In this document: positions 42,401 to 51,610 of the stretch, in pieces
Layout of the letters: every line of letters starts with the position of its first letter
Numbering within the stretch: the stretch's first letter is position 1
Source of the DNA: JALZKA01 sp963786495
GTDB taxonomy: Bacteria; Actinomycetota; Thermoleophilia; Solirubrobacterales; 70-9
Direction: 5' to 3'
Length of the DNA: 64,000 bases
Assembly: GCA_963786495.1 (NCBI GenBank)
Contig: CAWAZL010000002.1
Span: 1,054,001 to 1,118,000 of the forward strand
Notes under the pieces: generated by a model
Told to the model about the DNA's origin: nothing
The model's database searches: none
The model's input: the letters and a program-made list of their open reading frames with translations, nothing else
Program-made: the position numbers and the translations under genes

Positions 42401-43977
42401 CCGCGTCAACGGCGAGGAGCGCTGGATTGCCGCCGAGGACGCCGGCCTCTATCGCGACGCGCTGGGCGTGCCGCCTCCTCCGGGATTGCCCGAGTCGTTC
42501 GGCGAGGACGTGCCGGACGCGATGTCGAGCCTGGTCCGGCGCTGGGCGCGAACACATGGCCCGTTCCCGACCCGCCGCTTGGCTGATCGCTACGGAATCG
42601 ATCCGATGCCTGCCCTGCGCGAGCTCGAGCGGGAGGGCATTCTGATTCGGGGGGAGCTTCTGCCCGGCGGCACCGAGCGCGAGTGGTGCGACTCGGAAGT
42701 CCTGCGACGGGTTCGCCGCGCCTCGCTCGCTCAGCTCCGGCAAGAGGTTGAGGCGGTCGATCCGGCCGAGCTGGCCCGCTTCCTGCCGAGTTGGCAGAAC
42801 GTCGACGCACATCGTCCCGCCGGTGCCGGCCTGGATCGATTGCGCGAAGCGCTCGTCCCGATGCAGGGAGTCGCGCTTACGCCCGAGGTCTGGGAGCGGG
42901 ATGTTCTGCCGCGGCGCCTCGGCGCCTACAACCCGGCGTGGCTCGATCAGCTCACTACTTCTGGCGAGGTCGTCTGGATCGGCGCCGGATCGGTTGCGCG
43001 TTCGGGCCGGGTGGCCCTGTACTTCCGCGACGACGTGCGCCTCGCCGGCCCGCCACCGTCGAACGCGAAGCTCGAGGTCCCCGTCGGCGAAATCCACGAC
43101 CTCATCCGCGAGCGGCTGGACGAGTCGCCCGCCTTCTGGATCGACCTGGTCGCCGAGTTGGAGGCGAGCCCCGAGGAGCTGCAAGAGGCGCTCTGGGATC
43201 TTGCCTGGGCGGGAGAGGCCACCAATGACGCGTTTGCGCCGCTTCGAGCGCGGCGTCTTAGCGCTGTGAAGTCCGCCGCCAGGCGCGGTCGCCGCTTTTC
43301 GTCAAGGCGGACCGGCACGACCGGAACGGTGCAGGGCCGCTGGTCGCTTACGACATCACTCTTCCGGGGACAGCCCGACATGGGCCCGCGAATGAGGGCG
43401 CAGGCCGAGCTCTTGCTCGAGCGCTACGGAATTGTCACCCGCGAGACCGTGCTTGCGGAAGGGATCCCAGGCGGCCTCTCGACCCTCTACGGCGAGCTCT
43501 CGAATCTCGAGATGCTGGGTACCGCGCGCCGGGGCTACTTCGTCGAGGGCCAGGGCGGCGCGCAGTTCGCGCTGGCCGGAGCGGTTGAGCGCTTGAGGAA
43601 TCTGCCTCGGGTGGACGACGAATATCTCGTCCTCGCCGTCACCGACCCTGCCAACCCGTACGGCTCATCGCTCTCGTGGCCGAAGCGGCCAGAGGGGCGG
43701 CGGCCCGCCCGCACCGCCGGTGCCTACCTCCTAACACGCAACGGCAACCCGCTCCTCTACGTCGAGCGCGGCGGCCGCGGCATCCTGCGGCTGCAGCGAG
43801 CTTGAGGGCCAAGAGCTCGTCGAGGCCATCGTTCAGGTCGTCGAGGCGTCGCAGAACGATGTGATCCCAAAGCTCGCGATCGAGAAGCTCGACGGTGAGC
43901 CCGTGATCGGATCGCCGTTCGAAGAGGTCCTTCTCGAGGCGGGCTTCAACCGCCAGCCGCGGCGCCTAGTCGCGTAA
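39456..43977 (+). pseudogene. lhr: Lhr-type large ATP-dependent helicase, several frameshifts
   Basis: With frames joined this is a roughly 1500-residue Lhr helicase, the usual actinobacterial length. Present are LICAPTGSGKTLTAFLWGID (Walker A), VIVDEIHAVAATKRGAHLA (DEIH), GLSATQRPLERIA, LVATSSLELGIDMGAVD and LQRVGRAGHNLG, then the winged-helix and Lhr-core segments and a C-terminal YfjQ/Lhr extension (RWARTHGPFPTRRLADRYG to GFNRQPRRLVA). Frames change near 40260, 40845, 40890, 42312 and 43797. Every break joins coherent sequence, so sequencing indels are likelier than decay. Known Lhr is a 3'-5' helicase in DNA repair. The neighbour nei supports this. Confidence 0.85.
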
Positions 43978-43982
43978 GCCGG

Positions 43983-44774
43983 ATGCCCGAGGGCGACACG
44001 ATCCACCGCGCTGCCCGCCGGATGGACGCCGCGCTCCGTGGCCGCGAGATGGTCTTGGCCGACGCGCCCAACCCGCGCTCGCCGATCCACGGCCGGGCGA
44101 AGAAGCTGGAGGGCACGGTGCTCGAGCGGGTCGAGGCCCGCGGCAAGCACCTGCTTGCGCACTTCTCCTCGGGCGACGTCGTCCACTCGCACCTGGGGAT
44201 GAACGGCCGGTGGTTCATCGCGGCGGACGGCCGGATGCCCTACGGCAAGCCGTGGCTGCTCCTCTCATCGGGCCGCGGCATCGCCTCGCAGAACGGCGGC
44301 AAGCTTCTACGGCTGATCTCGGAGTCGCGGGTTCGCAACGACCCGGGCCTCGCTCAGCTCGGCCCCGACCCACTCGGCGGCTCGTTCGATTCGGCTGAGG
44401 CCGCCGTACGACTCCGGCGCATGGGCGCCGGCCGCGAGATCGGCGACGCCCTGCTCGACCAGCGGATCATCGCGGGCATCGGCAACGCGATCCGCAACGA
44501 GGCGCTGTTCCGAGCGAAGATCTCGCCACTCCACCTGGTCGAGACGCTCGACCTCGAGCAGCTCGAGCGGATCGTCGCGGAGAACGAACGCGTGATGCAG
44601 ATCTCGATGGCGAAGGGAAGACGGCCTCGGTCGATCTACCGGGCGAACCGCCAGGGCTGTCCTGCGTGCGGTGGGCGCGTCGAGGTGCGAGGCCAGGGCG
44701 ACGCCAACCGGATGGCCTACTGGTGCCCGGCCTGCCAGGCCCTGAGTGGGATACTCCCCGCCGGTGGACTCTAG
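43983..44774 (+). CDS. nei: Fpg/Nei family DNA glycosylase (Nei2-like)
   Basis: A 263-residue base-excision glycosylase/AP lyase. Mature residues PEGDTIHRAA give the catalytic Pro2-Glu3; the T after PEGD is typical of Nei rather than Fpg. The H2TH region is LLDQRIIAGIGNAIRNEALF. The zinc finger is QGCPACGGRVEV to YWCPACQ. It removes oxidised pyrimidines. It starts 5 nt after lhr, an arrangement seen in other actinobacteria. Confidence 0.93.
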   Translation: MPEGDTIHRAARRMDAALRGREMVLADAPNPRSPIHGRAKKLEGTVLERVEARGKHLLAHFSSGDVVHSHLGMNGRWFIAADGRMPYGKPWLLLSSGRGIASQNGGKLLRLISESRVRNDPGLAQLGPDPLGGSFDSAEAAVRLRRMGAGREIGDALLDQRIIAGIGNAIRNEALFRAKISPLHLVETLDLEQLERIVAENERVMQISMAKGRRPRSIYRANRQGCPACGGRVEVRGQGDANRMAYWCPACQALSGILPAGGL

Positions 44775-45448
44775 AAACCGTTGACCTGCTGGGCCGCGTG
44801 CCTCTGTTCGCCGATATGTCGCCGGATGAGCTCGACCGGATCGTCCAGGTCGCGATCCCGCGCGCATTTCCGAAAGGCGTGCGCGTCTTCCACGAGGGCG
44901 ACGACTCGGACGCTTGTTACGTGGTCCGCTCGGGTGACCTGCGCGTGACCCGCGAACACTCCGACGGCAGGGCGATCGCCCTCGCGACGCTGGGCCCCGG
45001 TGACTTCTTCGGCGAGTTGGCGATGCTCGATGGTGGCGCGCGCTCGGCGAGCGTCGAGACGCTCTCGGATGCCGAGCTTCTCGCGCTGCCGGCGATGGAC
45101 ATGCGCCGGGTCATCTCCCAGCACGGCGACATCGCGGCCAAGCTCATCGTCGCCTTGACACGCCGCCTGCGCGAGACGAACGAGCGGGTTGCCCGCCAGT
45201 CCTTTCAGACCGTGCCGAGCCGCGTCGCGGGAGTGCTGAACCAGCTGGTCGCCGAGGAGTCAATCCCCGAGGATCGCGACGGGATCACGGTGCGAATGAC
45301 CCAGGCCGACCTCGCACAGCTCGCAGGCACGTCTCGCGAGAGCGTCTCGCGCTTCCTCGCGACGCTGGAGCGCGCCGGAGTCGTAGCCGTCGGGCGAGGC
45401 CGGGTGACGATCCTCGAGCCGCGCCGCCTGCGCGCGTACATCTTCTAA
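44723..45448 (+). CDS. Crp/Fnr family transcriptional regulator
   Basis: The cyclic-nucleotide-binding fold (LLGRVPLFADMSPDELDRIV, GDDSDACYVVRSGDLRVTRE, LGPGDFFGELAMLDGG with RSASV) and the HTH (MTQADLAQLAGTSRESVSRFLATLERAGVV) give a complete CRP-type protein of about 225 residues. FGELAMLDGGARSASV fits cAMP binding. The start is uncertain. GTG 44723 overlaps nei by 52 nt; GTG 44798 is shorter and would begin MPLFADMS. Homologues usually begin near TVDLLGRVP (44777), where no start codon is seen, so a small error there is possible. Confidence 0.85.
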   Translation: MPGLPGPEWDTPRRWTLETVDLLGRVPLFADMSPDELDRIVQVAIPRAFPKGVRVFHEGDDSDACYVVRSGDLRVTREHSDGRAIALATLGPGDFFGELAMLDGGARSASVETLSDAELLALPAMDMRRVISQHGDIAAKLIVALTRRLRETNERVARQSFQTVPSRVAGVLNQLVAEESIPEDRDGITVRMTQADLAQLAGTSRESVSRFLATLERAGVVAVGRGRVTILEPRRLRAYIF

Positions 45449-45468
45449 TTCGGGTAACGAGGCCTGCC

Positions 45469-46137
45469 ATGGAGGCAGCGCGCCACGCCATGGTCGAGAA
45501 GCAGCTTCGCGCCGGAGGCATCTCCGACGAGCGCGTGCTCGACAGCGATGGGCACCGTGCCGCGGGAGGAGTTCGTCCCGGAGAAGCTGCGCGATCAGGC
45601 CTACGTCGACGGGGCGCTGCCGATCCGTCACGGGCAGACGATCTCTCAGCCGTGGGTAGTTGCGGCGATCTGCGCGGCGCTCGAGCTCCGTGGCGGCGAG
45701 CGCGTCCTCGACGTCGGCGGAGGAGCGGGCTACTCGACGGCAGTGATCGCCGAGCTGGTGCGCCCCGGCGGCTCCGTGCGCTCATATGAGCTGGTCGAGG
45801 CGCTGGCGATCCGCGCGCAGGCGACGCTCGCCCACCTTGGCTACGACGAGGCGGACGTCCGCTGGGGCGACGGGGCGATGTCAGAACGGGCGAGAGGTGG
45901 GACGCGATCGCGGTCCACGCGGCGGCGCCCGAGGTGCCGCCGGCTCTGATCGATTCGCTCAGGCCCGGCGGGCGGATGGTGCTTCCCCTTGCCAACTGGC
46001 GAGCGGATGTCCTGACCGCGTTCAGGCGCACGGACGACGGCTCGGGGGACGAGGTGACCCTCGAGCAGACCGAGATAGCCGAGTGCCGCTTCGTCCCGCT
46101 ACTCGGTGAATCTGGATTCACCCGCCGCGACAGATAG
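45469..46137 (+). pseudogene. pcm: Protein-L-isoaspartate O-methyltransferase, two frameshifts
   Basis: About 220 residues across three frames: ARHAMVEKQLRAGGISDERVL from ATG 45469, then MGTVPREEFVPEKLRDQAYVD to ALAIRAQATLAHLGYDEADV with the SAM loop VLDVGGGAGYSTAVIAEL, then AIAVHAAAPEVPPALIDSL to the stop at 46137. Breaks are near 45546 and 45893, each explained by one base. PCMT repairs isoaspartyl residues in aged proteins using SAM. Confidence 0.82.
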
Positions 46138-46148
46138 GCTCCCGCACG

Positions 46149-46550
46149 GTGACTGCCCTCCTCGCCCTCAACTTCTTCTCGCCCGCGTTCATCGATCAGC
46201 TCAAGCGAGGCCGAAAGACCGCCACGATCAGGCTTGGCGACAAGTCTCACAAGTACCAGGCGGGCCAGGTCGTCTGGATCACCGTCGGCTACCAGCACTC
46301 CCCGCGCGAGAAGATCTTCTCCGCCGTCATCGACGTCGGTCGAGGTGAAGAGGATCAAGGAGCTCTCGCCCCGCGACATCGAGCACGACAACCCGGAGTT
46401 CCGCTCGGTCGACCAGACGATCGGCTTCCTCGAGCAGATCTACCGTCGCGAGGTGGGCTGGAGGACACCTGCACGATCGTCCGCTTCTCCCAGATCATCG
46501 AGCCCGCTACAGCCCAGCTCGGCAACGGCGGCACGCCGCACCGCAACTAG
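46149..46550 (+). pseudogene. ASCH-domain protein, two compensating frameshifts
   Basis: From GTG 46149 the ASCH core FFSPAFIDQLKRGRKTATIRLGD and the AGQVVWITVGY strand are clear. The frame shifts near 46335 to VKRIKELSPRDIEHDNPEFRSVDQTIGFL and returns near 46460 to DTCTIVRFSQIIEP. ASCH proteins are RNA-binding-like domains, some with esterase activity on modified nucleosides. About 133 residues in total. Confidence 0.72.
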
Positions 46551-46563
46551 CGGCAGGCCGCCG

Positions 46564-47042
46564 ATGCCCGCCTACCGCTTCTGCACCACCTGGGTGCTGG
46601 AGGCCGAGCGCGAGCGCGTCTGGGACGTGATCTACGACTCGGACTCCTGGCCGGAGTGGTGGCGCGGGGTGAGGCAGACCGAGCGGCTCGCCGACGGCGA
46701 CGAGAACGGCATCGGTCAGCGCGGGGTCTATCAATGGCGCGCGCGCATCCCGTACACGGTGCGGTTCGAGATCGTCTCGACGCGTGGTTGAGCGGCCGTA
46801 CAGGCTTGGGCGGCGACGCATCGGGCGAGCTCGCGGGCACGGGATTCTGGCGGTTCTTCGAGGAAGGCGGGACGACGGCAGTGGTCTACGACTGGGACGT
46901 GCGGACCACGAAGGCCTGGATGAACCTCCTCGCGCCCGTGGCGAAGCCGATCTTCCGAGCGAACCACGACTGGGTGATGCGACAACGGGGGCGAGGGCTT
47001 GGCGCGAAGCTCCTGGGAGCGCAAGCTCTGCTCAACGACTAG
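46564..47042 (+). pseudogene. SRPBCC (START-like) family protein, one frameshift
   Basis: From ATG 46564, FCTTWVLEAERERVWDVIYDSDSWPEWWRGV and GQRGVYQWRARIPYTVRFEIV give the N-terminal half. After a break near 46790 the C-terminal half continues as GDASGELAGTGFWRFFEEGG to RANHDWVMRQRGRGLGAKLL. The fold binds hydrophobic ligands; the ligand is unknown. It ends 4 nt into the clpP stop region on the other strand. Confidence 0.75.
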
Positions 47043-47729
47043 AGCGTCTGGGAGACGCCGCTGACCGCGAGTCGGCAGCTTCCGCGTCTGTCGCGCCCTG
47101 GAGCCGTTCCGAGCTGGCGCCGTTCGATGCCGCCGGCTCCGCGGCCGAGGTCGCGCGACTCGATGATCCCGTCGATCAGGCCGTACTCGACCGCCTGCTC
47201 GGCAGTGAAGAAGCGGTCGCGCTCCATGTCCTCGTTGAGCTGCTTTCGTCCTTGCCCGTGTGGCGCGCGTAGATCTCGTTGAGCTTCTTGCGGGCGTTGA
47301 GCGTCTCCCTGGCGTGGATCTCGATGTCAGACGCCTGGCCCTGGAAGCCACCCGAGCGGCTGGTGGATGAGCTGCGCGCGTTCTTGAGCGCCATGCGCTT
47401 GCCCGCGGCGCCGCCGGTCAGGAGCAGCGAGCCCATCGACATCGCGACGCCGTAACAGACGGTCGGACCTGCGGCTTGATGAACTGCATCGCGTCGTAGA
47501 TCGCGAGGCCGGCATAGACGGAGCCGCCGGGCGAGTTGATGTAGAGCGAGATGTCCTTGTCCGGGTCCTCGGACTCGAGATGGATGAGCTGGGCGACGAT
47601 GAGGTTCGCGATCTCGTCGTCTACTTGCTGGCCCAGGAAGATGATCCGCTCGCCGAGGAGACGGGAGTAGATGTCGTAGGAGCGCTCGCCGCGGGAGGTC
47701 TGCTCGACGACCATTGGGACCAGTGGCAT
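47039..47729 (-). pseudogene. clpP: ATP-dependent Clp protease proteolytic subunit, several frameshifts
   Basis: From ATG 47729, ERSYDIYSRLLGERIIFLGQ and ISLYINSPGGSVYAGLAIYDAMQFIKP are classic ClpP. After breaks near 47465, 47375, 47365 and 47235 follow VCYGVAMSMGSLLLTGGAAGKR with the catalytic Ser, LIHQP with the catalytic His (in a third frame), GGFQGQASDIEIHARETL and MERDRFFTAEQAVEYGLIDGII. As clpP is normally kept intact, sequencing indels are the likely cause. ClpP degrades proteins together with ClpX/ClpC. The orientation is divergent from groES. Confidence 0.85.
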
Positions 47730-47830
47730 GGCGGGAGCCTAGAGGATTGCCCCGGCGGTGTTCCGCGGAACGCTGAATCTGAGCGAATCGCACTTAGATC
47801 CTTGCCAGTTCACGGCCTATTCACTACACT

Positions 47831-47868
47831 TGCAACCGATCCTGGCACTCTCCTACACCGAGTGCCAA
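47831..47868 (+). promoter_or_regulatory. groESL promoter with CIRCE operator (HrcA site)
   Basis: The inverted repeat TGGCACTC-N9-GAGTGCCA (47844-47868) matches the CIRCE element, whose consensus is TTAGCACTC-N9-GAGTGCTAA. TTGCAA (47831-47836) and TACACC (47855-47860), 18 nt apart, make a plausible promoter with its -10 in the CIRCE spacer. HrcA repression of groESL at this site follows from the known element; no hrcA gene is in the window. Confidence 0.85.
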
Positions 47869-47884
47869 AGTAGCTAGGCCGAAG

Positions 47885-47902
47885 CCAGGATAAATCCTGG
47901 CA
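47885..47902 (+). other. Hairpin in groES leader, resembling the intergenic repeats
   Basis: The perfect inverted repeat GCCAGGAT-AA-ATCCTGGC lies in the groESL leader just after the CIRCE, and ACC follows. Its CCAGG/CCTGG arms resemble the family-1 repeats. It could be a repeat remnant, or a leader structure that affects mRNA stability. Confidence 0.5.
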
Positions 47903-47949
47903 CCGGAACAACTTTCAACGACCAACCCCCACAACGGAGGTAGTCACAC

Positions 47950-48240
47950 ATGAAGCTCAAGCCTCTCGGCGATCGTTTGATCGTCCAGGCAATCGAGGAG
48001 GAGGAGACGACCGCATCAGGTCTCGTCCTCCCCGACACCGCGAAGGAGAAGCCGCAGCGCGGCAAGGTCGTCGCGGTCGGTGACGGCAGCTGGGACGAGG
48101 ACGGCGAGAAGCGCATTCCGCTCGACGTCGCCGAGGGCGACGAGGTCCTCTATTCCAAGTACGGCGGCACCGAGCTCAAGGTCGACGGCGAGGACGTTCT
48201 CGTCCTCCGCGAGTCCGACGTCCTGGCCAAGGTCGTCTAA
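47950..48240 (+). CDS. groES: Co-chaperonin GroES
   Basis: A 96-residue GroES with KLKPLGDRLIVQAIEEEETT, the mobile loop TASGLVLPDTAKEKPQRG, and EGDEVLYSKYGGTELKVDGE. The Shine-Dalgarno GGAGG (47936-47940) sets ATG 47950. It caps the GroEL ring and is the first gene of the CIRCE-controlled operon. Confidence 0.98.
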   Translation: MKLKPLGDRLIVQAIEEEETTASGLVLPDTAKEKPQRGKVVAVGDGSWDEDGEKRIPLDVAEGDEVLYSKYGGTELKVDGEDVLVLRESDVLAKVV

Positions 48241-48270
48241 CCAACACTTCGAAGGAAGGAAGGAACCGTT

Positions 48271-49899
48271 ATGGCTCACAAAGAGCTGAAGTACGACGCC
48301 GAAGCGCGTCAGGCATTGCAGGAAGGGGTGGACGCGGTCGCGAACGCGGTCAAGGTCACCCTCGGTCCCAAGGGCCGCTACGTGGTGCTCGACAAGAAGT
48401 TCGGCGCCCCCACAATCACCAACGACGGCGTCACGATCGCTCGCGAGATCGAGATCGAGGACGTCTTCGCCAACCAGGGCGCGCAGCTCGTCCGCGAGGT
48501 CGCCACGGCGACCAACGACGTTGCCGGCGACGGCACGACGACCGCAACGCTGCTCGCTCAGACGATCGTTCGCTCGGGCCTCAAGAACGTGGCCGCCGGC
48601 GCGAACCCGCTGGCTCTCCGCCGCGGCATCGAGAAGGCGGTCGACCAGGTGGTCGAGCATCTCCGCTCGAAGCAGTCGAAGGAGATCTCCGGCAAGGAGC
48701 AGATCGCTCGCGTCGCCGAGATCTCGGCGGCTGACGAGGAGATCGGCAACATCATCGCCGACGCCATCGAGAAGGTCGGCAAGGACGGTGTCGTGAACGT
48801 CGAAGAGGGCCAGACCTTCGGGATGGAGCTCGAGTTCACCGAGGGCATGCAGTTCGACAAGGGCTACATCTCCCCGTACATGGTCACCGACCAGGAGCGG
48901 ATGGAAGCGGTCCTCGACGATCCGTACATCCTCATCGCCAACCAGAAGATCGGTTCGGTCCGGGATCTCCTCCCGGTGCTCGAGCAGGTCATGCAGGCCG
49001 GCAAGCCGATCGTGATCATCGCCGAGGACGTCGAGGGCGAGGCTCTCGCGACCCTGGTGGTCAACAAGCTCCGCGGCACCTTCACGGGCGTTGCGGTCAA
49101 GGCTCCGGGCTTCGGCGATCGCCGCAAGCGCATGATGGAAGACATCGCGATCCTCACGGGTGGCGAGGTCATCACCGAGGAGATGGGGCTCAAGCTCGAG
49201 AACACGCAGATCTCGCAGCTTGGCCACGCTCGTCGCGTCGTCGTGTCCAAGGACACCTCGACGATCATCGACGGCGCCGGTGACAAGTCGGCCATCGAGG
49301 GCCGGATCAACCAGATCCGCGCCGAGATCGAGAACACCGATTCCGACTTCGACCGGGAGAAGCTCCAAGAGCGCCTGGCGAAGCTGGCCGGTGGTGTCGC
49401 GGTCGTCAAGGTCGGCGCTGCCACCGAGACCGAGATGAAGGAGAAGAAGCACCGCGTGGAGGACGCTCTCCAGGCAACCCGCGCAGCCCTCGAGGAGGGC
49501 GTCGTGCCGGGTGGCGGTGTCGCGCTCCTGAACGCCCAGGACTCAATCGACCCCGAGGGGCTCGAGGCGGACGAGGCGACCGGAATGGAGATCATCCGCA
49601 AGGCGCTCGAAGCGCCGGTGCGTCAGATCTCCGAGAACTCCGGGCTCGAGGGCTCGGTAGTGGTCGAGAAGGTCCGCGGCCTGAAGACGGGCGAGGGCCT
49701 GAACGCCGGAACCGGCGAGTACGGCGACCTGGTCAAGGCCGGCGTCATCGACCCGACCATGGTGACCCGCTCCGCGCTTCAGAACGCGGCGTCGATCGCC
49801 AAGAACATCCTCACCACGGAGTGCATCGTGGCTGAGATGCCCGAGAAGGAAGGCGCCGGAATGGGCGGCGGCATGCCTGACATGGGCGGCATGATGTAA
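48271..49899 (+). CDS. groEL: Chaperonin GroEL
   Basis: A 542-residue Hsp60. It has VTLGPKGRYVVLDKKFGAP, the ATPase block NDVAGDGTTTATLLAQ, VEEGQTFGMELEFTEGMQFD, and the flexible GGMPDMGGMM tail. A purine-rich Shine-Dalgarno (AAGGAAGGAAGGAA) precedes ATG 48271, 30 nt after groES. Length and tail are typical of the housekeeping GroEL rather than the His-rich-tail paralogue. Confidence 0.98.
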   Translation: MAHKELKYDAEARQALQEGVDAVANAVKVTLGPKGRYVVLDKKFGAPTITNDGVTIAREIEIEDVFANQGAQLVREVATATNDVAGDGTTTATLLAQTIVRSGLKNVAAGANPLALRRGIEKAVDQVVEHLRSKQSKEISGKEQIARVAEISAADEEIGNIIADAIEKVGKDGVVNVEEGQTFGMELEFTEGMQFDKGYISPYMVTDQERMEAVLDDPYILIANQKIGSVRDLLPVLEQVMQAGKPIVIIAEDVEGEALATLVVNKLRGTFTGVAVKAPGFGDRRKRMMEDIAILTGGEVITEEMGLKLENTQISQLGHARRVVVSKDTSTIIDGAGDKSAIEGRINQIRAEIENTDSDFDREKLQERLAKLAGGVAVVKVGAATETEMKEKKHRVEDALQATRAALEEGVVPGGGVALLNAQDSIDPEGLEADEATGMEIIRKALEAPVRQISENSGLEGSVVVEKVRGLKTGEGLNAGTGEYGDLVKAGVIDPTMVTRSALQNAASIAKNILTTECIVAEMPEKEGAGMGGGMPDMGGMM

Positions 49900-49922
49900 C
49901 CAGCGCTTTCGCGCTGTCTTTC

Positions 49923-49957
49923 GAGAAGGGCCCGGCATTCACGCCGGGCCCTTTCTC
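49923..49957 (+). terminator. Terminator after groEL
   Basis: A long GC-rich hairpin, GAGAAGGGCCCGGC paired with GCCGGGCCCTTTCTC around a 6-nt loop, starts 23 nt after the groEL stop. The TTTCTCGTT tail gives only a weak U-tract. Confidence 0.8.
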
Positions 49958-50050
49958 GTTCCGCAGGCAATCGTCCTCGACCTCCAAGGCGCCCAGATTT
50001 GCGGCGAACTACGGATGTATTGAGCAGACCGGCGCGCATAGGGTTCTCCA

Positions 50051-51602
50051 ATGGCGGGGCCGATGGCAATCCACAGATGTCGTCCTCGGGCTCTTCGCAG
50101 CCGGGCTCCTTCTTGCGTTGCCGAGCGGCGCGCAGGCGCTTGAACAGAAACTCAGCGCTCTCGACCGCGCGGCCGGCGACAACCTCGGGAAGTCGATCGC
50201 GGTCGACGGCGACACCGCAGTTATCGGCGCCGAGCAGGACGACAGCAACACGGGCTCGGCGTACGTGTTCCAGCTCACGGGCGACACCTGGTCGCAGACC
50301 GCGAAGCTGACCGCATCGGATCGCGCGGCCGGGGACCGCTTCGGTTCGGCGGTGGCGATCGACGGGGACACGATCGTCGTGGGCGCCTATCGAGACTCCC
50401 TGGCCAACGGCGACCTCGGCTCTGCGTACACGTTCACCCGCACGGGAGCCGCGGCCCGGACTCAGACCGCCAAGCTGACCGTTTCCGCGCCGCGGACGAA
50501 CAACAGCGGCCTCGGCCGCTCCGTTGCGATCGATGGCAGCACGATCGTCGTCGGGACGGACACTTCCCTCTTCAGTCACGTCTACACCTTCACCCGCACG
50601 GGCGGAGACCGCAACGAGACGGCCGAGCTGAACCCAGCCAGCCGGGGCGACGGCTCTGACGGCTTCGGCAGCTCGGTCGACATCGACGGCGACACGATCG
50701 TCGCCGGAGCAACTTTTGACGACAACGGAACGGTCATCGACCAGGGCGCCGTCTATACGTTCACCAGCACCGGCGGCGATCGCACCGAAACGGCGAAGCT
50801 GACCGCCTCCGATGGGGTGGCGACCGATCTTCTCGGAAACTCGGTGGCGATCGACGGCGACACGATCGTCGCCAGCGCGCCCCTTCGCAAGGTTGGCGAC
50901 GACGCCGGCCAAGGGGCTCTCTATACGTTCACGCGCACCGGGACCAGCCGGACTCAAACCGCAAAGCTCACCGTCACCGATGGCGCCCCGAACGATCAAC
51001 TCGGAGGGGGCGGGGCGGGGAGCCCGAACTCGGTCGCGATCGACAGCGACACGATCGTCGCCGGGGCGCCTCAGGACGAGATCGGGTCGAACGACCAACA
51101 GGGTTCGGTCTACACGTGGGCGCGCGCCGGCTCAGACCGAACGGAGACCGGCACGCTGAGGCCGGCGGAAGGCGCCGCATCCGAGCTCTTCGGCTGGTCG
51201 GTTGCGACCGACGGCACCGCTGTCCTGGCCGGGGCACCTCAGGCGACGAACGGGACCGGCGGATGCTGTCACGGCTATGCGACAGCCTTCTTCGAGTCCG
51301 GAGGACCTCCGGACGTACAGACGACGATTGACCTCGCTGGGCCGAGCAAGGTCAAGAAGAACAAGAAGGCGACGCTGGTCGCGACCGTCGGGCCGTGTCC
51401 CGAAGCCGGGGACGTCGAAGTGATCTTCGAGAAGAAATCCGCCTCCGGATTTGAGGAGATCGGGACAGACTCGGGCGCTGGGTGCGAGGCGACCCTGTCG
51501 CCGAAGGTCAAGAAGAAGACCACGTTCAGGGCGAGGACCGAGGACGCCCCTGGCTTTCTCGGCGCCACCTCGAACACGGTGACGGTGAAGATCAAGAAGT
51601 AG
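50051..51602 (+). CDS. Secreted FG-GAP (integrin-like beta-propeller) repeat protein
   Basis: The body (from 50118) is a roughly 495-residue chain of FG-GAP-like repeats with the recurring core (S/N)VAIDGDTIVVGA followed by GSAYTFTRTG; about seven blades are visible. Some have DxDGDT-type calcium sites. After residue 415 a beta domain with one Cys pair (VGPCPEAGD, GAGCEATL) closes the protein. The signal peptide (VVLGLFAAGLLLALPSGAQA) is in frame from about 50079, but no start codon lies in that frame. ATG 50051 fits after one missing or extra base. Cell-surface adhesion or ligand binding is the usual role of the fold. Confidence 0.75.
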
Positions 51603-51610
51603 CGGCGCGC

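Noticed and set aside
39456..47729. Programmed frameshifting as the cause of frame changes
   Set aside because: The breaks occur in many unrelated genes, in both directions and without a common slippery motif; sequencing indels explain them better.
48016..49452. Minus-strand 478-codon open frame over groEL
   Set aside because: It is the well-known type of antisense frame of high-GC groEL; no independent evidence.
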